From: Alphaproteobacteria bacterium
GTDB lineage: Bacteria > Pseudomonadota > Alphaproteobacteria > VGDZ01
Assembly (NCBI GenBank): GCA_016869515.1
Contig: VGDZ01000027.1
Location: forward strand, 1-36,062
DNA length: 36,062 bases
Direction: 5' to 3'
Shown: positions 15,570 through 23,778 of the stretch, in pieces
Position numbering within the stretch: the stretch's first letter is position 1
How the letters are laid out: the number at the start of each line of letters is the position of its first letter
The notes under the pieces: generated by a model
Database searches by the model: none
What the model was told of the DNA's origin: nothing
What the model saw: the letters and a program-made list of their open reading frames with translations, nothing else
Made by a program: the position numbers and the translations under genes

Positions 15570-16951
15570 AGCGCCTTGAGGATGCCTTCGACCATCTTCT
15601 TGGCGTCGCCGAACAGCATCATGGTGTTCGAGCGATAGAACAGCTCGTTGTCGACCCCGGCATAGCCCGAAGCCATCGAGCGCTTGACGAACAGCACGGT
15701 CTTGGCCTTCTCGACGTCGAGGATCGGCATGCCGTAGATCGGGCTGGCCTTGTCGGTCTTGGCGGCCGGGTTGGTGACGTCGTTGGCGCCGATGACGAAG
15801 GCGACATCGGCGGTGGCGAACTCGGCGTTGATGTCCTCGAGTTCGAACACCTCTTCATAGGGCACGCTGGCCTCGGCCAGCAGCACGTTCATGTGCCCGG
15901 GCATGCGGCCGGCCACCGGGTGGATGGCGTACTTGACCGCCACGCCCTCGGCCTTGAGCTTGTCGCCCATTTCGCGCAGCGCGTGCTGGGCCTGGGCCAC
16001 TGCCATGCCGTAGCCCGGCACGATGATCACCAGGCCGGCGTTCTTCATGATGAAGCCGGCGTCGTCGGCCGAACCCGATTTGTAGGTGCGGTCCTTGGCC
16101 GCGCCCGAGGGCGCCGCGCCCTCGGCGCCGAAACCGCCCAGGATGACCGAGACGAAGGAGCGGTTCATCGCCTTGCACATGATGTAGCTGAGGATCGCGC
16201 CCGATGAACCGACCAGCGCGCCGGTGATGATCAGCGCGGTGTTCTCGAGCGTGAAGCCGATACCCGCCGCCGCCCAGCCGGAATAGCTGTTGAGCATCGA
16301 CACCACCACCGGCATGTCGGCGCCGCCGATCGGAACGATCAGAAGGAACCCGACCAGGAAGGCCAGCGCCGTCATCCACCAGAAGGCGGTGTGGCTTTCG
16401 GTGGCGGCGAAATGGCCCAGCGCCAGGACGATGGCGATGCCGATCGCCAGGTTGAGCCAGTGCTGGCCCTTGAACACGATCGGCGCGCCCGACATCAGCG
16501 CCTGCAGCTTGGCAAACGCGATCACCGAGCCCGAGAAGGTGATGGCGCCGATCGCCACGCCCAGGCCCATCTCGATGCGGCTGGCGACCTTGATCGAGCC
16601 GACCGAGCCGATGCCGTAGGCGTCGGGCGCGTACAGCGCCGCCGCCGCCACCAGCACCGCCGCCAATCCCACCAGCGAATGGAAGAACGCCACCAGCTGC
16701 GGCATCGCCGTCATCGCGACCTTGCGCGCCACCACCGTGCCGACCGCGCCGCCGATGACCATTCCGAGCAGGATCAGTTCGTAGGACAGGATCTCGGGCT
16801 TGAGCAGCGTGGTGACGATGGCGATCGCCATCCCGGCCATGCCGAGCAGGTTGCCGCGGCGGGCAAGATCGGGGCTGGACAGCCCGCGCAGCGCCAGGAT
16901 GAAGAGCGCGCCCGAGACCAGATAGGCCAGCGCGGCGAGATTGTCGGACAT
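15566..16951 (-). CDS. pntB: NAD(P) transhydrogenase subunit beta
   Basis: 461 residues. The N-terminal part is a bundle of membrane helices (LAALAYLVSGALFILALRGL onward), and the C-terminal domain III binds NADP(H): VPGYGMAVAQAQHAL, HPVAGRMPGHMNVLLAEA, GANDVTNPAA and KRSMASGYAGVDNELF are family signatures. With PntAA and PntAB it uses proton motive force to drive hydride transfer from NADH to NADP+. Length and motifs are intact. It is separated from pntAB by 16 bp. Confidence 0.97.
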   Translation of the reverse strand: MSDNLAALAYLVSGALFILALRGLSSPDLARRGNLLGMAGMAIAIVTTLLKPEILSYELILLGMVIGGAVGTVVARKVAMTAMPQLVAFFHSLVGLAAVLVAAAALYAPDAYGIGSVGSIKVASRIEMGLGVAIGAITFSGSVIAFAKLQALMSGAPIVFKGQHWLNLAIGIAIVLALGHFAATESHTAFWWMTALAFLVGFLLIVPIGGADMPVVVSMLNSYSGWAAAGIGFTLENTALIITGALVGSSGAILSYIMCKAMNRSFVSVILGGFGAEGAAPSGAAKDRTYKSGSADDAGFIMKNAGLVIIVPGYGMAVAQAQHALREMGDKLKAEGVAVKYAIHPVAGRMPGHMNVLLAEASVPYEEVFELEDINAEFATADVAFVIGANDVTNPAAKTDKASPIYGMPILDVEKAKTVLFVKRSMASGYAGVDNELFYRSNTMMLFGDAKKMVEGILKAL

Positions 16952-16967
16952 GGCGCGTTCCCGGCCC

Positions 16968-17267
16968 CTAGCGCGGCTTCTTCTTGAACATGTCGAGCAT
17001 GCGCTGGGTGACGACGAAGCCGCCGAAGATGTTGACCGCCGCCAGGATCACGGCGACGAAGCCCAGCCATTTCGACAGCGACAGCTCGGCCGGCCCGGCC
17101 GCGATCAGCGCGCCGACGATGATCACCGAGGAGATGGCGTTGGTGACGCTCATCAGCGGCGTGTGCAGGGCCGGGGTCACGCTCCACACCACGTAATAAC
17201 CGACGAAGATCGCCAGCACGAAGATCGACAGGCGGAAGACGAAGGGATCGATGCCGGCGGCTTCCAT
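16968..17267 (-). CDS. pntAB: NAD(P) transhydrogenase subunit alpha part 2 (membrane)
   Basis: 99 residues with three membrane helices ([53 protein letters not shown]) and the conserved [13 protein letters not shown] and [11 protein letters not shown]. In enterobacteria this segment is fused to PntA; a separate gene is the alphaproteobacterial arrangement. It begins one base after the pntAA stop. Confidence 0.96.
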   Translation of the reverse strand: MEAAGIDPFVFRLSIFVLAIFVGYYVVWSVTPALHTPLMSVTNAISSVIIVGALIAAGPAELSLSKWLGFVAVILAAVNIFGGFVVTQRMLDMFKKKPR

Positions 17268-17268
17268 C

Positions 17269-18417
17269 TCAATTCTCCTTGAACGCCGGATGCGTCACCT
17301 GGCCGTCGCGGGTCAGGGTCACGCCTTTGAGGATCTCGTCCTCGAAATCGAGCTTGAGCGACTTGCTCGCCTTGTCGATCAGCGGCGTGAGGAAGGCCAG
17401 CAGGTTGCGGGCATAAAGCGCGCTGGCGTCGGTGGCCAGGCGGCTGGCGACGTTGAGGTGGGCGACGATGGTGACGCCGTGCGCCAGCGTGACCTCGCCC
17501 GGCCGGGTCAATTCGCAATTGCCCCCGGCCTCGGCCGCCAGGTCGACGATCACCGCGCCCGGCTTCATCGCCTTGACCATCTCGGCGTCGATCAGCCGCG
17601 GCGCCGGCCGGCCCGGGATCAGCGCGGTGGTGACGACGATGTCCTGCTTCTTCAGCGTCTCGGCGATCAGCGCCGCCTGCTTCTGCTGGTAAGCCGCGCT
17701 CATCTCCTTGGCGTAGCCGGCGGCGGTCTGGGCTTGGCGGAACTCGTCGTCCATCACGGCGACGAAGCTGGCGCCCAGGCTTTCGACCTGTTCCTTGGTC
17801 GCCGGCCGGACGTCGGTGGCCGAGACGATCGCCCCCAGCCGCCGCGCCGTGGCGATGGCCTGCAGCCCGGCCACGCCCGCGCCCATCACCAGGACGCGCG
17901 CCGGCGCGATGGTGCCGGCGGCGGTCATCATCATCGGCAGCGCCCGGCCGAAATGCTGGGTCGCGTCCAGCACCGCCTTGTAGCCGGCGAGGTTGGATTG
18001 CGAGGACAGCACGTCCATCGCCTGGGCGCGGGTGATGCGCGGCATCAGCTCCATCGCCATCGCCACCAGGCCGCGCTTGGCGTAGTCCTTGACCTGGGCG
18101 CGCTGGCGGTGCGGATCCAGGATCGCCGCCAGCACCGCTCCCGGCCGCGCGCCGGCCAGTTCGTCGGCGCCCTCGGCCGCCTCGCGCGGACGCTGCACCT
18201 TGAGGATGATTTCGGCGTCGGCCAGTGCGGATCGCGCATCGGCCGCGATGACGGCGCCGGCGGCGCGGAAGGCCTCGTCGGACAGACCGGCGCCGTCCCC
18301 GGCCCCGGCTTCGACCACGATTTCGGCACCGAGCCCGATCAGCTTCTTGACGGTTTCGGGCGTCGCCGCGACCCGGCGTTCGAGCGGCCGGGTCTCCTTG
18401 AGTACCGCGATCTTCAC
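17269..18417 (-). CDS. pntAA: NAD(P) transhydrogenase subunit alpha part 1 (NAD-binding)
   Basis: 382 residues, soluble domain I. Seen are the N-terminal [40 protein letters not shown], the dinucleotide fold [20 protein letters not shown], the mobile loop region around [17 protein letters not shown] and [10 protein letters not shown]. It binds NADH and exchanges hydride with domain III of PntB. It is 22 bp downstream of the aa3 oxidase subunit IV gene and likely shares its transcript. Confidence 0.97.
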   Translation of the reverse strand: MKIAVLKETRPLERRVAATPETVKKLIGLGAEIVVEAGAGDGAGLSDEAFRAAGAVIAADARSALADAEIILKVQRPREAAEGADELAGARPGAVLAAILDPHRQRAQVKDYAKRGLVAMAMELMPRITRAQAMDVLSSQSNLAGYKAVLDATQHFGRALPMMMTAAGTIAPARVLVMGAGVAGLQAIATARRLGAIVSATDVRPATKEQVESLGASFVAVMDDEFRQAQTAAGYAKEMSAAYQQKQAALIAETLKKQDIVVTTALIPGRPAPRLIDAEMVKAMKPGAVIVDLAAEAGGNCELTRPGEVTLAHGVTIVAHLNVASRLATDASALYARNLLAFLTPLIDKASKSLKLDFEDEILKGVTLTRDGQVTHPAFKEN

Positions 18418-18439
18418 GGAATGATTCGAGCGCGCGGGC

Positions 18440-18550
18440 TCAGACCACGAAAGCCGCCATCAGGACCAAAACGATCGCGATCGCGACGATCGAATAGGCG
18501 GTTACCTTGAGAAAGCCGTTGTAGGTGTCCTTGTGATGGGTCAGGTCCAT
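18440..18550 (-). CDS. aa3-type cytochrome c oxidase subunit IV (tiny membrane subunit)
   Basis: 36 residues: the start MDLTHHKDTYNGFLKVT is followed by one membrane helix (SIVAIAIVLVLMAAFVV). This is the short bacterial subunit IV pattern (H-x2-TY-x2-F/W-x-K ahead of a single helix) known from Paracoccus and Rhodobacter aa3 oxidases. It is easily missed because of its size. The same small gene often precedes pntAA in alphaproteobacteria, so synteny supports it. The catalytic oxidase subunits are not in this window. Confidence 0.88.
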   Translation of the reverse strand: MDLTHHKDTYNGFLKVTAYSIVAIAIVLVLMAAFVV

Positions 18551-18600
18551 GACGTCGTCCTCGCGCCTCTGCCGGTCTCGGAATCGGCCGGGACTATGGC

Positions 18601-18644
18601 AAAAACCCTGCCCCCCCGCAACGCGGCAAGCGGTCGCGGCAGGG
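18601..18644 (-). terminator. Probable rho-independent terminator after the CDGSH gene
   Basis: On the minus strand a CCCTGCC arm (18644-18638) pairs with GGCAGGG (18612-18606) across a GC-rich, partly self-paired loop of 25 bases and is followed by five T residues (18605-18601). It lies six bases past the CDGSH stop codon. The loop is long, so strength is uncertain. Confidence 0.5.
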
Positions 18645-18649
18645 GCCGG

Positions 18650-18898
18650 TCACAGCGTCTTGTGGCTGCCGTCGCACATGGGCGCTTTCTTCGAACGCTT
18701 GCAGCCGCACAGCCAGACGGTGGCGTCCTTGTCCTGAATCCAAGTGACCTGCTTGATGCCGGCCTTGGACGAGGTGTGCGAGCCGTCGCAGAACGGCTGG
18801 CTTTTGCTGAGGCCGCAGGCGCACCAGGCGTAGCGATAGCCGGCCAGAAGCTCGACCTTGTAGGAGCCTTTCTGGGCGATGACGGGTTCGTCGGACAT
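18650..18898 (-). CDS. CDGSH iron-sulfur protein with two cluster motifs
   Basis: 82 residues carrying two CDGSH motifs, each with the C-x-C-x2-(S/T)-x3-P-x-C-D-G-S/A-H pattern: WCACGLSKSQPFCDGSH (about residues 25-41) and LCGCKRSKKAPMCDGSH (about 63-79). Each should hold a 2Fe-2S cluster with three cysteines and one histidine. Bacterial double-motif members are soluble and are thought to act in electron transfer or cluster transfer; the physiological partner is unknown. Transcribed alone, with its own terminator. Confidence 0.92.
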   Translation of the reverse strand: MSDEPVIAQKGSYKVELLAGYRYAWCACGLSKSQPFCDGSHTSSKAGIKQVTWIQDKDATVWLCGCKRSKKAPMCDGSHKTL

Positions 18899-18933
18899 GC
18901 AATTCCCTTGGATTTTGCGGTTGTGGCGCTGGC

Positions 18934-18962
18934 TTGACGCGACCGCGCGTGGCCTTTAACGG
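18934..18962 (+). promoter_or_regulatory. Possible promoter for the cupin / TRAP cluster
   Basis: TTGACG (18934-18939) and TAACGG (18957-18962) are separated by 17 bp in the 99-bp gap between the divergent CDGSH and cupin genes. The -35 match is good and the -10 match is weak. A short inverted repeat GACGG/CCGTC (18971-18986) follows, then the ribosome site AAGGGGGGAG ahead of the ATG at 18998. Confidence 0.35.
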
Positions 18963-18997
18963 TTATTCGCGACGGTTCGTGCCGTCAAGGGGGGAGC

Positions 18998-19684
18998 ATG
19001 CGTCAAGCCGCCGCCGTCAACGCCGATGCCGGCAAGGTCGCCGTGGTCGACGTCAACGCCATGGCCTGGGAAGCCACCGAATGGCAGGGCATCAGGCGCA
19101 AGGTGCTGGAATTCGTGTCCGATCCGCGCAAGGGGCGCGAGACTTCGATCCTCGAATTCGCCCCCGGCGCCGCCCTGCCGGTGACGACGCTGGCCGAGCG
19201 GCTGGATCTGTTCGTGCTCGAGGGCCAGCTTGGCGACGAACACGGCAGCTATGGCCCGCACACCTTCGTCCGCAATCCGCACGGCACGCGGCACACGCTG
19301 CGCTCGGACAAGGGCGCCGTGGTCTACATGAAATGGCGGGTGCCGATCCGGCCGCAGGCGCCCGGCAACCGCATCGTCATCGACGCCGCCACCGCGCAGT
19401 GGATGGCCTTTCCCCATCGCGGCTCGGAGGTGTTGCACCTCTATCCCAATGCCGACGGCATCGAGACCGGCCGCATCGGCCATGTCCACGTCAACCGCAA
19501 GATCCCCTCGCACGACCATTCGATCGGCGAGGAGACGCTGGTGCTGAAGGGTCGGCTGACCGACGAATACCAAAGCTACGGCCCCGGCACCTGGTTCCGC
19601 ATGCCCTGCGGCGTGCCGCACGCGCCCTTCACCGGCGACGATCGCTGCATGATGCTGATCCGCGAAGGCGATATGGTCTGGTAA
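18998..19684 (+). CDS. Bicupin protein, ChrR-like cupin domains
   Basis: 228 residues with two cupin repeats. The first runs about 35-110 (VLEFVSDPRKGRETSILEF, YGPHTFVRNPHGTRHTLRSD). The second runs about 135-225 (HVNRKIPSHDHSIGEETLVLKGRLTDEY, then MPCGVPHAPFTGDD) and holds the metal-site pattern HDH...E...H. It resembles the cupin part of ChrR anti-sigma factors but lacks the zinc-binding N-terminal helix domain, and no sigma factor gene is adjacent. It may be a metal-dependent dioxygenase, isomerase or binding protein for the acid imported by the following TRAP system. Function is not assigned. Confidence 0.75.
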   Translation: MRQAAAVNADAGKVAVVDVNAMAWEATEWQGIRRKVLEFVSDPRKGRETSILEFAPGAALPVTTLAERLDLFVLEGQLGDEHGSYGPHTFVRNPHGTRHTLRSDKGAVVYMKWRVPIRPQAPGNRIVIDAATAQWMAFPHRGSEVLHLYPNADGIETGRIGHVHVNRKIPSHDHSIGEETLVLKGRLTDEYQSYGPGTWFRMPCGVPHAPFTGDDRCMMLIREGDMVW

Positions 19685-19727
19685 CGCGCCGCGAGGCGCG
19701 CAGGTCGATAACGCGCCGCGAGGCGCG
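19682..19727. repeat. Two tandem 19-bp hairpin repeats
   Basis: TAACGCGCCGCGAGGCGCG occurs at 19682-19700 and again, identical, at 19709-19727. Each copy is a hairpin with arms CGCGCC and GGCGCG around GCGA. The first copy contains the cupin stop codon. No U-run follows, so these are not classical terminators; they may stabilise the cupin mRNA end or tune readthrough into dctP. Confidence 0.7.
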
Positions 19728-19779
19728 ATGTGTGACGGCGTGCGGGGCACGCAAGGCGAAGTTCGAAGGGGGGAATCTC

Positions 19780-20781
19780 ATGACTGTCCGCAAACCGGGC
19801 CTCGGCCCGATCCTGACCGCCGTGGTGGCCGCGCTCACGGCCGGCGCGGCTTCGGCCGCCGACTTCACCATGAAGATCGGCTTGGCGACCATGAACGACA
19901 TCCAGCACCAATGGGCCAACTGGATGAAGGAAGGCATCGAGGCCAAGAGCAAGGGCCGCATCGCGGTGCAGATCTTCCCGCGCAACCAGCTCGGCACCAT
20001 CGCCAGCCAGATCGAGGGAACCCAACTCGGCACGGTCGAGGCCTTCGTCGCCCCGGTCGATTTCTTCGCCGGGGTCGATCCGCGCTTCGGCACCTTCAGC
20101 ATTCCGACCCTGTTCGAGGGCGCCGAGCACGCCGCCAAGACGATCCTCGATCCGGCGCTGAACAAGGAGATCCTGAACCTCGGCGCCGACAAGGGCGTGC
20201 AGCTGGTGTCGATCTTCACCTTCGCGCCGGCGCACTACTTCGCCAAGGCGCCGCTGCGCACGATCGACGACTTCAAGGGCAAGAAACTGCGGGTCAACGC
20301 CACGCCGGCCGAGCGCGCCAAGATGCGGCAGTTCGGCGCCACCGCCGTGCCGATGGATCTGTCCGAGGTCGTGCCCGGCATCCAGCAGGGCACCATCGAC
20401 GGCACCATGAGCGCGTCGGCGATCTACGTGAACCTCAAGTTCAACGAAATCGCCAAGACCCTGACCGAGATCAACGACACCATGATCGTCTCGGGCGGGA
20501 TCGTCAGCCGCGCCTGGCTGGCCAAGCTGCCGGCCGAGCTGCGCCAGGTGGTGACCGAAGAGGGCAACGCCATGCAGCCGCGCATCAACGCGCATTCGCG
20601 CGCGCTGGATGCCGAGATGCGCAAGCGCTGGACCGATGCCGGCGGCGAGTTCGTGCGCCTGCCGGCGGCCGACCAGGCGCGCATCAAGCAGCTTCTGGGC
20701 GGCATCGGCGAGGAAGTCACCAAGGACAATGCCGCCGTCAATGCCTTCTACCGCCGCCTCAAGGCGGTGGCCGGGAGTTGA
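19780..20781 (+). CDS. dctP: TRAP transporter substrate-binding protein (DctP family)
   Basis: 333 residues with a signal peptide ending ALTAGAASAA and a mature DctP fold: FTMKIGLATMNDIQHQWANWM, the KGRIAVQIFPRNQLG segment, the carboxylate-clamp region KGKKLRVNATPAERAKMRQFGA and VPGIQQGTIDGTMSAS. It captures an organic acid in the periplasm for the DctQM membrane pair. A strong GAAGGGGGGA ribosome site precedes the ATG. The ligand cannot be determined; the adjacent amidohydrolase suggests an aromatic or amino-carboxylate. Confidence 0.92.
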   Translation: MTVRKPGLGPILTAVVAALTAGAASAADFTMKIGLATMNDIQHQWANWMKEGIEAKSKGRIAVQIFPRNQLGTIASQIEGTQLGTVEAFVAPVDFFAGVDPRFGTFSIPTLFEGAEHAAKTILDPALNKEILNLGADKGVQLVSIFTFAPAHYFAKAPLRTIDDFKGKKLRVNATPAERAKMRQFGATAVPMDLSEVVPGIQQGTIDGTMSASAIYVNLKFNEIAKTLTEINDTMIVSGGIVSRAWLAKLPAELRQVVTEEGNAMQPRINAHSRALDAEMRKRWTDAGGEFVRLPAADQARIKQLLGGIGEEVTKDNAAVNAFYRRLKAVAGS

Positions 20782-20805
20782 ACCGACGAGCGCGCGCGGC
20801 CGCCG

Positions 20806-21273
20806 ATGGGTCGCCTGGTCTTCGTCGTCCTGCCGCGCTACTTGCTCGGCGGGCTGATGCTGATCGGCGTCGCCTTGGTGTTCGCCAACGTCGTCGGCCG
20901 CTATGTCTTCTCGGCGCCGCTGTTCTGGGCCGAGGAAGTGCTGGTCTATCTGGTGATCTGGGGCGTGTTCGTCGGCATGGCCAGCATCGCCTATAACGGC
21001 GACCACCTGACCATGGACCTGTTCCATCGTCGATTGAGTCCCGGCTTGGCGCGCGGCGTCAATGCCGCCATCGCGCTGGGCCTGGTGGCGGTGTCGGTCT
21101 TCGTCGCCTGGCAGTCCTGGCAGGTGGTGACGCTGTTCTGGAACATCGGCCAGGTCAGCATCGCCGCCGGCATCCCCAAGGCCTTGCCGCACGCCGCCAT
21201 CGCCGTCGGCTTCGGCCTGACCGCGCTGGCGGTGCTGCTGCGCTGGCGCTCCTATCTGAGCGGAAAGTTCTGA
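20806..21273 (+). CDS. dctQ: TRAP transporter small membrane subunit (DctQ)
   Basis: 155 residues with four predicted membrane helices (LVFVVLPRYLLGGLMLIGVAL, the FWAEEVLVYLVIWGVFVGMA pair, and so on). The WAEEVxxYLxIWxxFxG motif and the following DHLTMDLF are family marks. It bridges the binding protein and DctM in the inner membrane. Twenty-four bases separate it from dctP and ten from dctM. Confidence 0.93.
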   Translation: MGRLVFVVLPRYLLGGLMLIGVALVFANVVGRYVFSAPLFWAEEVLVYLVIWGVFVGMASIAYNGDHLTMDLFHRRLSPGLARGVNAAIALGLVAVSVFVAWQSWQVVTLFWNIGQVSIAAGIPKALPHAAIAVGFGLTALAVLLRWRSYLSGKF

Positions 21274-21283
21274 TCGCCGCGCC

Positions 21284-22558
21284 ATGGGTTGGGTGCTGGC
21301 GCTGTTGCCGCTCGCGCTGTTGGCGCTGGGCTTTCCGTTTTTCCTGATCCTGCTGGCGACCGGGGCGGTGGCGCTGGTGGCGTTCGGCCAGGTGCCGCCG
21401 ACCGCGATCCATCAGGTGATGTTCTCGGCGCTGGACAAGTACGCGCTGCTGGCGGTGCCGTTCTTCATCTTCGCCGGCGACTTGATGGGCCGCGGCGGCG
21501 TCTCGATCCGTCTGATCCGCTGGATGCGCTCGATGATCGGCGGCTTTCGCGGCAGCATGCCGTTCACCGCGCTGGGCGCCGCCACCGCCTTCAGCGCGAT
21601 CTCGGGCTCGACCGCCGCCACCGTCGCCGCCATCGGCGGGCTGACCTACAAGCAGCTGCGCGAGGACGGCTATGACGAGCGCTTCTCGACCGGGCTGTTG
21701 ATCTCGGCCGGGGCGATCGACAACCTGATCCCGCCCTCGATCGGATTCATCCTCTACGGCATCGCCGCCGAGGCCTCGATCATCAAGCTGTTCGCGGCCG
21801 GCATCATGCCGGGCCTGGTGCTGGCGGCGTTCTTCGGCGCCTACATCCTGTGGCATGCGACGCGGCGCGGCGAGCGCGGCCGGCCGCATTTCCGCTGGTC
21901 CGAATTCTGGGCCGCCAGCCGCGACGGCATCTGGTCGATCGCGGCGCCGGTGTTTATCTTGGGCGGCATCTACGCCGGCGTGTTCTCGCCCACCGAGGCG
22001 GCCGGGATCGCCTGCGTCTATGCCATCGTCGTCGTCGGCCTGGTCTACCGCGAAGTCAGCCTGGCCGGGATCTTCGATTCCGCCGCCCGCTCGCTCTATT
22101 TGACGGCACAGATCTTCGTCATCGTCGCCGCCGCCGCGGTCTATGGCTGGCTGTTGACCACCAACGGCGTGCCGGCGGCGTTGGCGCGCTTCGTCGACAC
22201 GCTGGAGGTGCCGCCCTGGGCGGTGCTGCTGGCGATCAATTTGCTGCTGCTGGCGGTGGGCTGCGTGTTGGACACCGCCTCCTCGATCCTGGTGTTGACG
22301 CCGCTGTTGGCGCCGGTGGCCAAGGCGATCGGCGTCGATCCGATCCATTTCGGGGTGGTGACGATCATGAACCTCAGCATCGGCACCTTCACCCCGCCCT
22401 TCGGCATCAACATCTTCGTCGGCCAGGCGGTGTTCAAGGCGCCGCTGTCCAGCGTCTATCCTGGGCTGATGCCGTTCATCGCCGCCGCCCTCGCCGCGCT
22501 GGCGGTCGTGACCTATATTCCGTCGCTGTCGTTGTGGATCCTCAACTATATCGGATGA
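21284..22558 (+). CDS. dctM: TRAP transporter large permease subunit (DctM)
   Basis: 424 residues with about 12 membrane helices. Family motifs include FFIFAGDLMGRGGVSIRLI, FSAISGSTAATVAAIG, AGAIDNLIPPSIGFILYG, ASSILVLTPLLAPVAKAIGVDPIHFGVV and TPPFGINIFV. It carries the sodium- or proton-coupled transport path. The stop overlaps the amidohydrolase start as ATGA, which ties that enzyme to the transporter. Confidence 0.95.
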   Translation: MGWVLALLPLALLALGFPFFLILLATGAVALVAFGQVPPTAIHQVMFSALDKYALLAVPFFIFAGDLMGRGGVSIRLIRWMRSMIGGFRGSMPFTALGAATAFSAISGSTAATVAAIGGLTYKQLREDGYDERFSTGLLISAGAIDNLIPPSIGFILYGIAAEASIIKLFAAGIMPGLVLAAFFGAYILWHATRRGERGRPHFRWSEFWAASRDGIWSIAAPVFILGGIYAGVFSPTEAAGIACVYAIVVVGLVYREVSLAGIFDSAARSLYLTAQIFVIVAAAAVYGWLLTTNGVPAALARFVDTLEVPPWAVLLAINLLLLAVGCVLDTASSILVLTPLLAPVAKAIGVDPIHFGVVTIMNLSIGTFTPPFGINIFVGQAVFKAPLSSVYPGLMPFIAAALAALAVVTYIPSLSLWILNYIG

Positions 22559-23565
22559 CCGTGAGCCACGCCCATTCCCACGCCCCGATCGACGTGCACG
22601 CGCATTGGTATCCGCGCGCCTTTCTCGACTTGCTGGCGCGCGAGGGCGCCGCGCACGGCCTGGAATGGCGCGAGGTTCCGGGCCAGGGCCCGCAGTTCAA
22701 GGTCGGCCATCTCGCCACCGGGCCGGTCGGGCCGAGCTACGTCGATCTCGATGCGCGGCTGGCGGCGATGGACGCCCAGGGCGTGGCGATGCACGCGCTG
22801 TCGGTCTCGCAGCCGATGACCTATTGGGCGGCGCCGGGCTACGCCGAGCGGCTGTCGGCCTGCTACAACGACGCCCTGGCCGAGGCCCATGCCCGTCATC
22901 CCAAGCGCCTGGTCGGCCTCGCCACCCTGCCGATGCACGCGCCCGATCTGGCGCTGCGCGAGGTCGAGCGCTGCGCCAAGCTTGTGGGCGTGCGCGGCTT
23001 TTATCTCGCCACCCGCATCAACCAGCGCGAGCTGTCCGACCCCGCCTTCTTCCCGGTCTACGAGCGCATCGAGGCGCTGGGCCTGCCGATATTCCTGCAT
23101 CCGGTGATGGTGATCGACGCGGCGCGGCTGGAGAAGTTCTACCTCACCAACCTGCTCGGCAATCCGTTCGAATCCGCCATCGCCGCCGCGCATCTGATTT
23201 TCGGCGGCGTGCTGGACCGCTTTCCGCGCCTGGACTGGGTGCTGCCCCATGCCGGCGGCGCCTTTCCCTGGCTGGTCTGGCGTCTCCGGCGCGGTTGGCA
23301 GAAGCGCCAGGACCTGCCGAAACTGTCGCGCGATCCGGCCGACTATCTCACGCGCTTCCACTACGACACCATCGGCTATTCCGATCACGTCACCGAATTC
23401 CTGGTGGCGCGGGTCGGCGCCGAGCGCGTGCTGATGGGCAGCGACTACTGCTTCCCGATCGCCTACGAACGCCCGGTCGAGATCGTCACCGCCCACCCGA
23501 CGCTGGACGCAGGCCAAAAGCGCGCCATCGTCGAGGACAATGCGCGGCGGCTGCTGCGAGTCTAG
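22555..23565 (+). CDS. ACMSD-type amidohydrolase / decarboxylase
   Basis: 336 residues from the ATG overlapping dctM. It is a metal-dependent TIM-barrel hydrolase of the amidohydrolase_2 group: DVHAHWYP near the N-terminus (H15, H17), H182 in LPIFLHPVMV, H232 in VLPHAGGAFPWL and D297 in LMGSDYCFP. Members decarboxylate or hydrolyse aromatic and amino-carboxylic acids (ACMSD, gamma-resorcylate decarboxylase, 5-carboxyvanillate decarboxylase). The histidine-rich N-terminus (SHAHSHA) is unusual. It probably processes the TRAP substrate. The 3' end from about 23326 is duplicated at 28617-28976; this copy ends RRLLRV while the other ends RRRLKV. Confidence 0.87.
   Translation: MTVSHAHSHAPIDVHAHWYPRAFLDLLAREGAAHGLEWREVPGQGPQFKVGHLATGPVGPSYVDLDARLAAMDAQGVAMHALSVSQPMTYWAAPGYAERLSACYNDALAEAHARHPKRLVGLATLPMHAPDLALREVERCAKLVGVRGFYLATRINQRELSDPAFFPVYERIEALGLPIFLHPVMVIDAARLEKFYLTNLLGNPFESAIAAAHLIFGGVLDRFPRLDWVLPHAGGAFPWLVWRLRRGWQKRQDLPKLSRDPADYLTRFHYDTIGYSDHVTEFLVARVGAERVLMGSDYCFPIAYERPVEIVTAHPTLDAGQKRAIVEDNARRLLRV
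23326..23550 (+). repeat. Amidohydrolase 3'-end direct repeat, left copy (island boundary)
   Basis: Bases 23326-23361 and 23365-23550 recur in the same orientation at 28617-28652 and 28791-28976, split there by palindromic repeat copy C. The first 36 bases are identical. The second 186 bases differ at only about three positions by eye, all late in the gene. The paired repeats bracket the whole transposon-rich island. Confidence 0.9.
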
Positions 23566-23609
23566 CAGCCGGAGCTATTTGTGGAGCCTCAATGGGTTGT
23601 CCTCGGCTA

Positions 23610-23712
23610 GACCGCGATCGGTTCCTAGGGAATCGCGGTCCAGCGCAGGATACGAGGGCATGATTCACGATCTGTCTTGAACTCTATGGTTCAAGACAGA
23701 TCGATCATGCCC
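23610..23712 (+). mobile_element. Dispersed double-hairpin palindromic repeat, copy B (30 bp shorter)
   Basis: It matches copy A from GACCGCGATCGG to ATCATGCCC but lacks 30 bp that form the second arm of the first palindrome. The deletion lies between two short AATCGCGG repeats, consistent with slippage or hairpin excision. The second hairpin (GATCTGTCTTGAAC, loop TCTATG) is intact at about 23669-23702. TA flanks both ends (23608-23609 and 23713-23714). On the minus strand it abuts the broken reading frame at 23714-23769. Confidence 0.85.
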
Positions 23713-23713
23713 T

Positions 23714-23769
23714 AGTGTCACCAATGCCGAAATCAGCCATAGCGTGATCGAACCAAGCCGACGATTCAT
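23714..23769 (-). pseudogene. Beheaded gene: N-terminal membrane segment cut by repeat copy B
   Basis: Reading minus from the ATG at 23769 gives MNRRLGSITLWLISALVTL. The frame then passes straight into palindromic repeat copy B and stops there. It looks like the membrane-anchored start of a larger protein whose remainder is gone. The ATG is nine bases after the DUF5989-like stop, so the two were co-transcribed. In MBOAT/SGNH clusters the gene after a DUF5989 peptide is often an SGNH-type protein with this kind of start; that identity is inferred. Confidence 0.5.
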
Positions 23770-23778
23770 GGCAGTCCA

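Noticed and set aside
19576-21285. A 569-codon minus frame across dctP and dctQ
   Set aside because: Antisense shadow; the plus strand has intact TRAP genes with signal peptide and membrane helices.
22546-23517. Two minus frames at 22546-23517 and 28743-28943 sharing a start MACVQRRVGGDDLDRAF
   Set aside because: They match because the amidohydrolase 3' end is duplicated; both are antisense to it and not a gene family.
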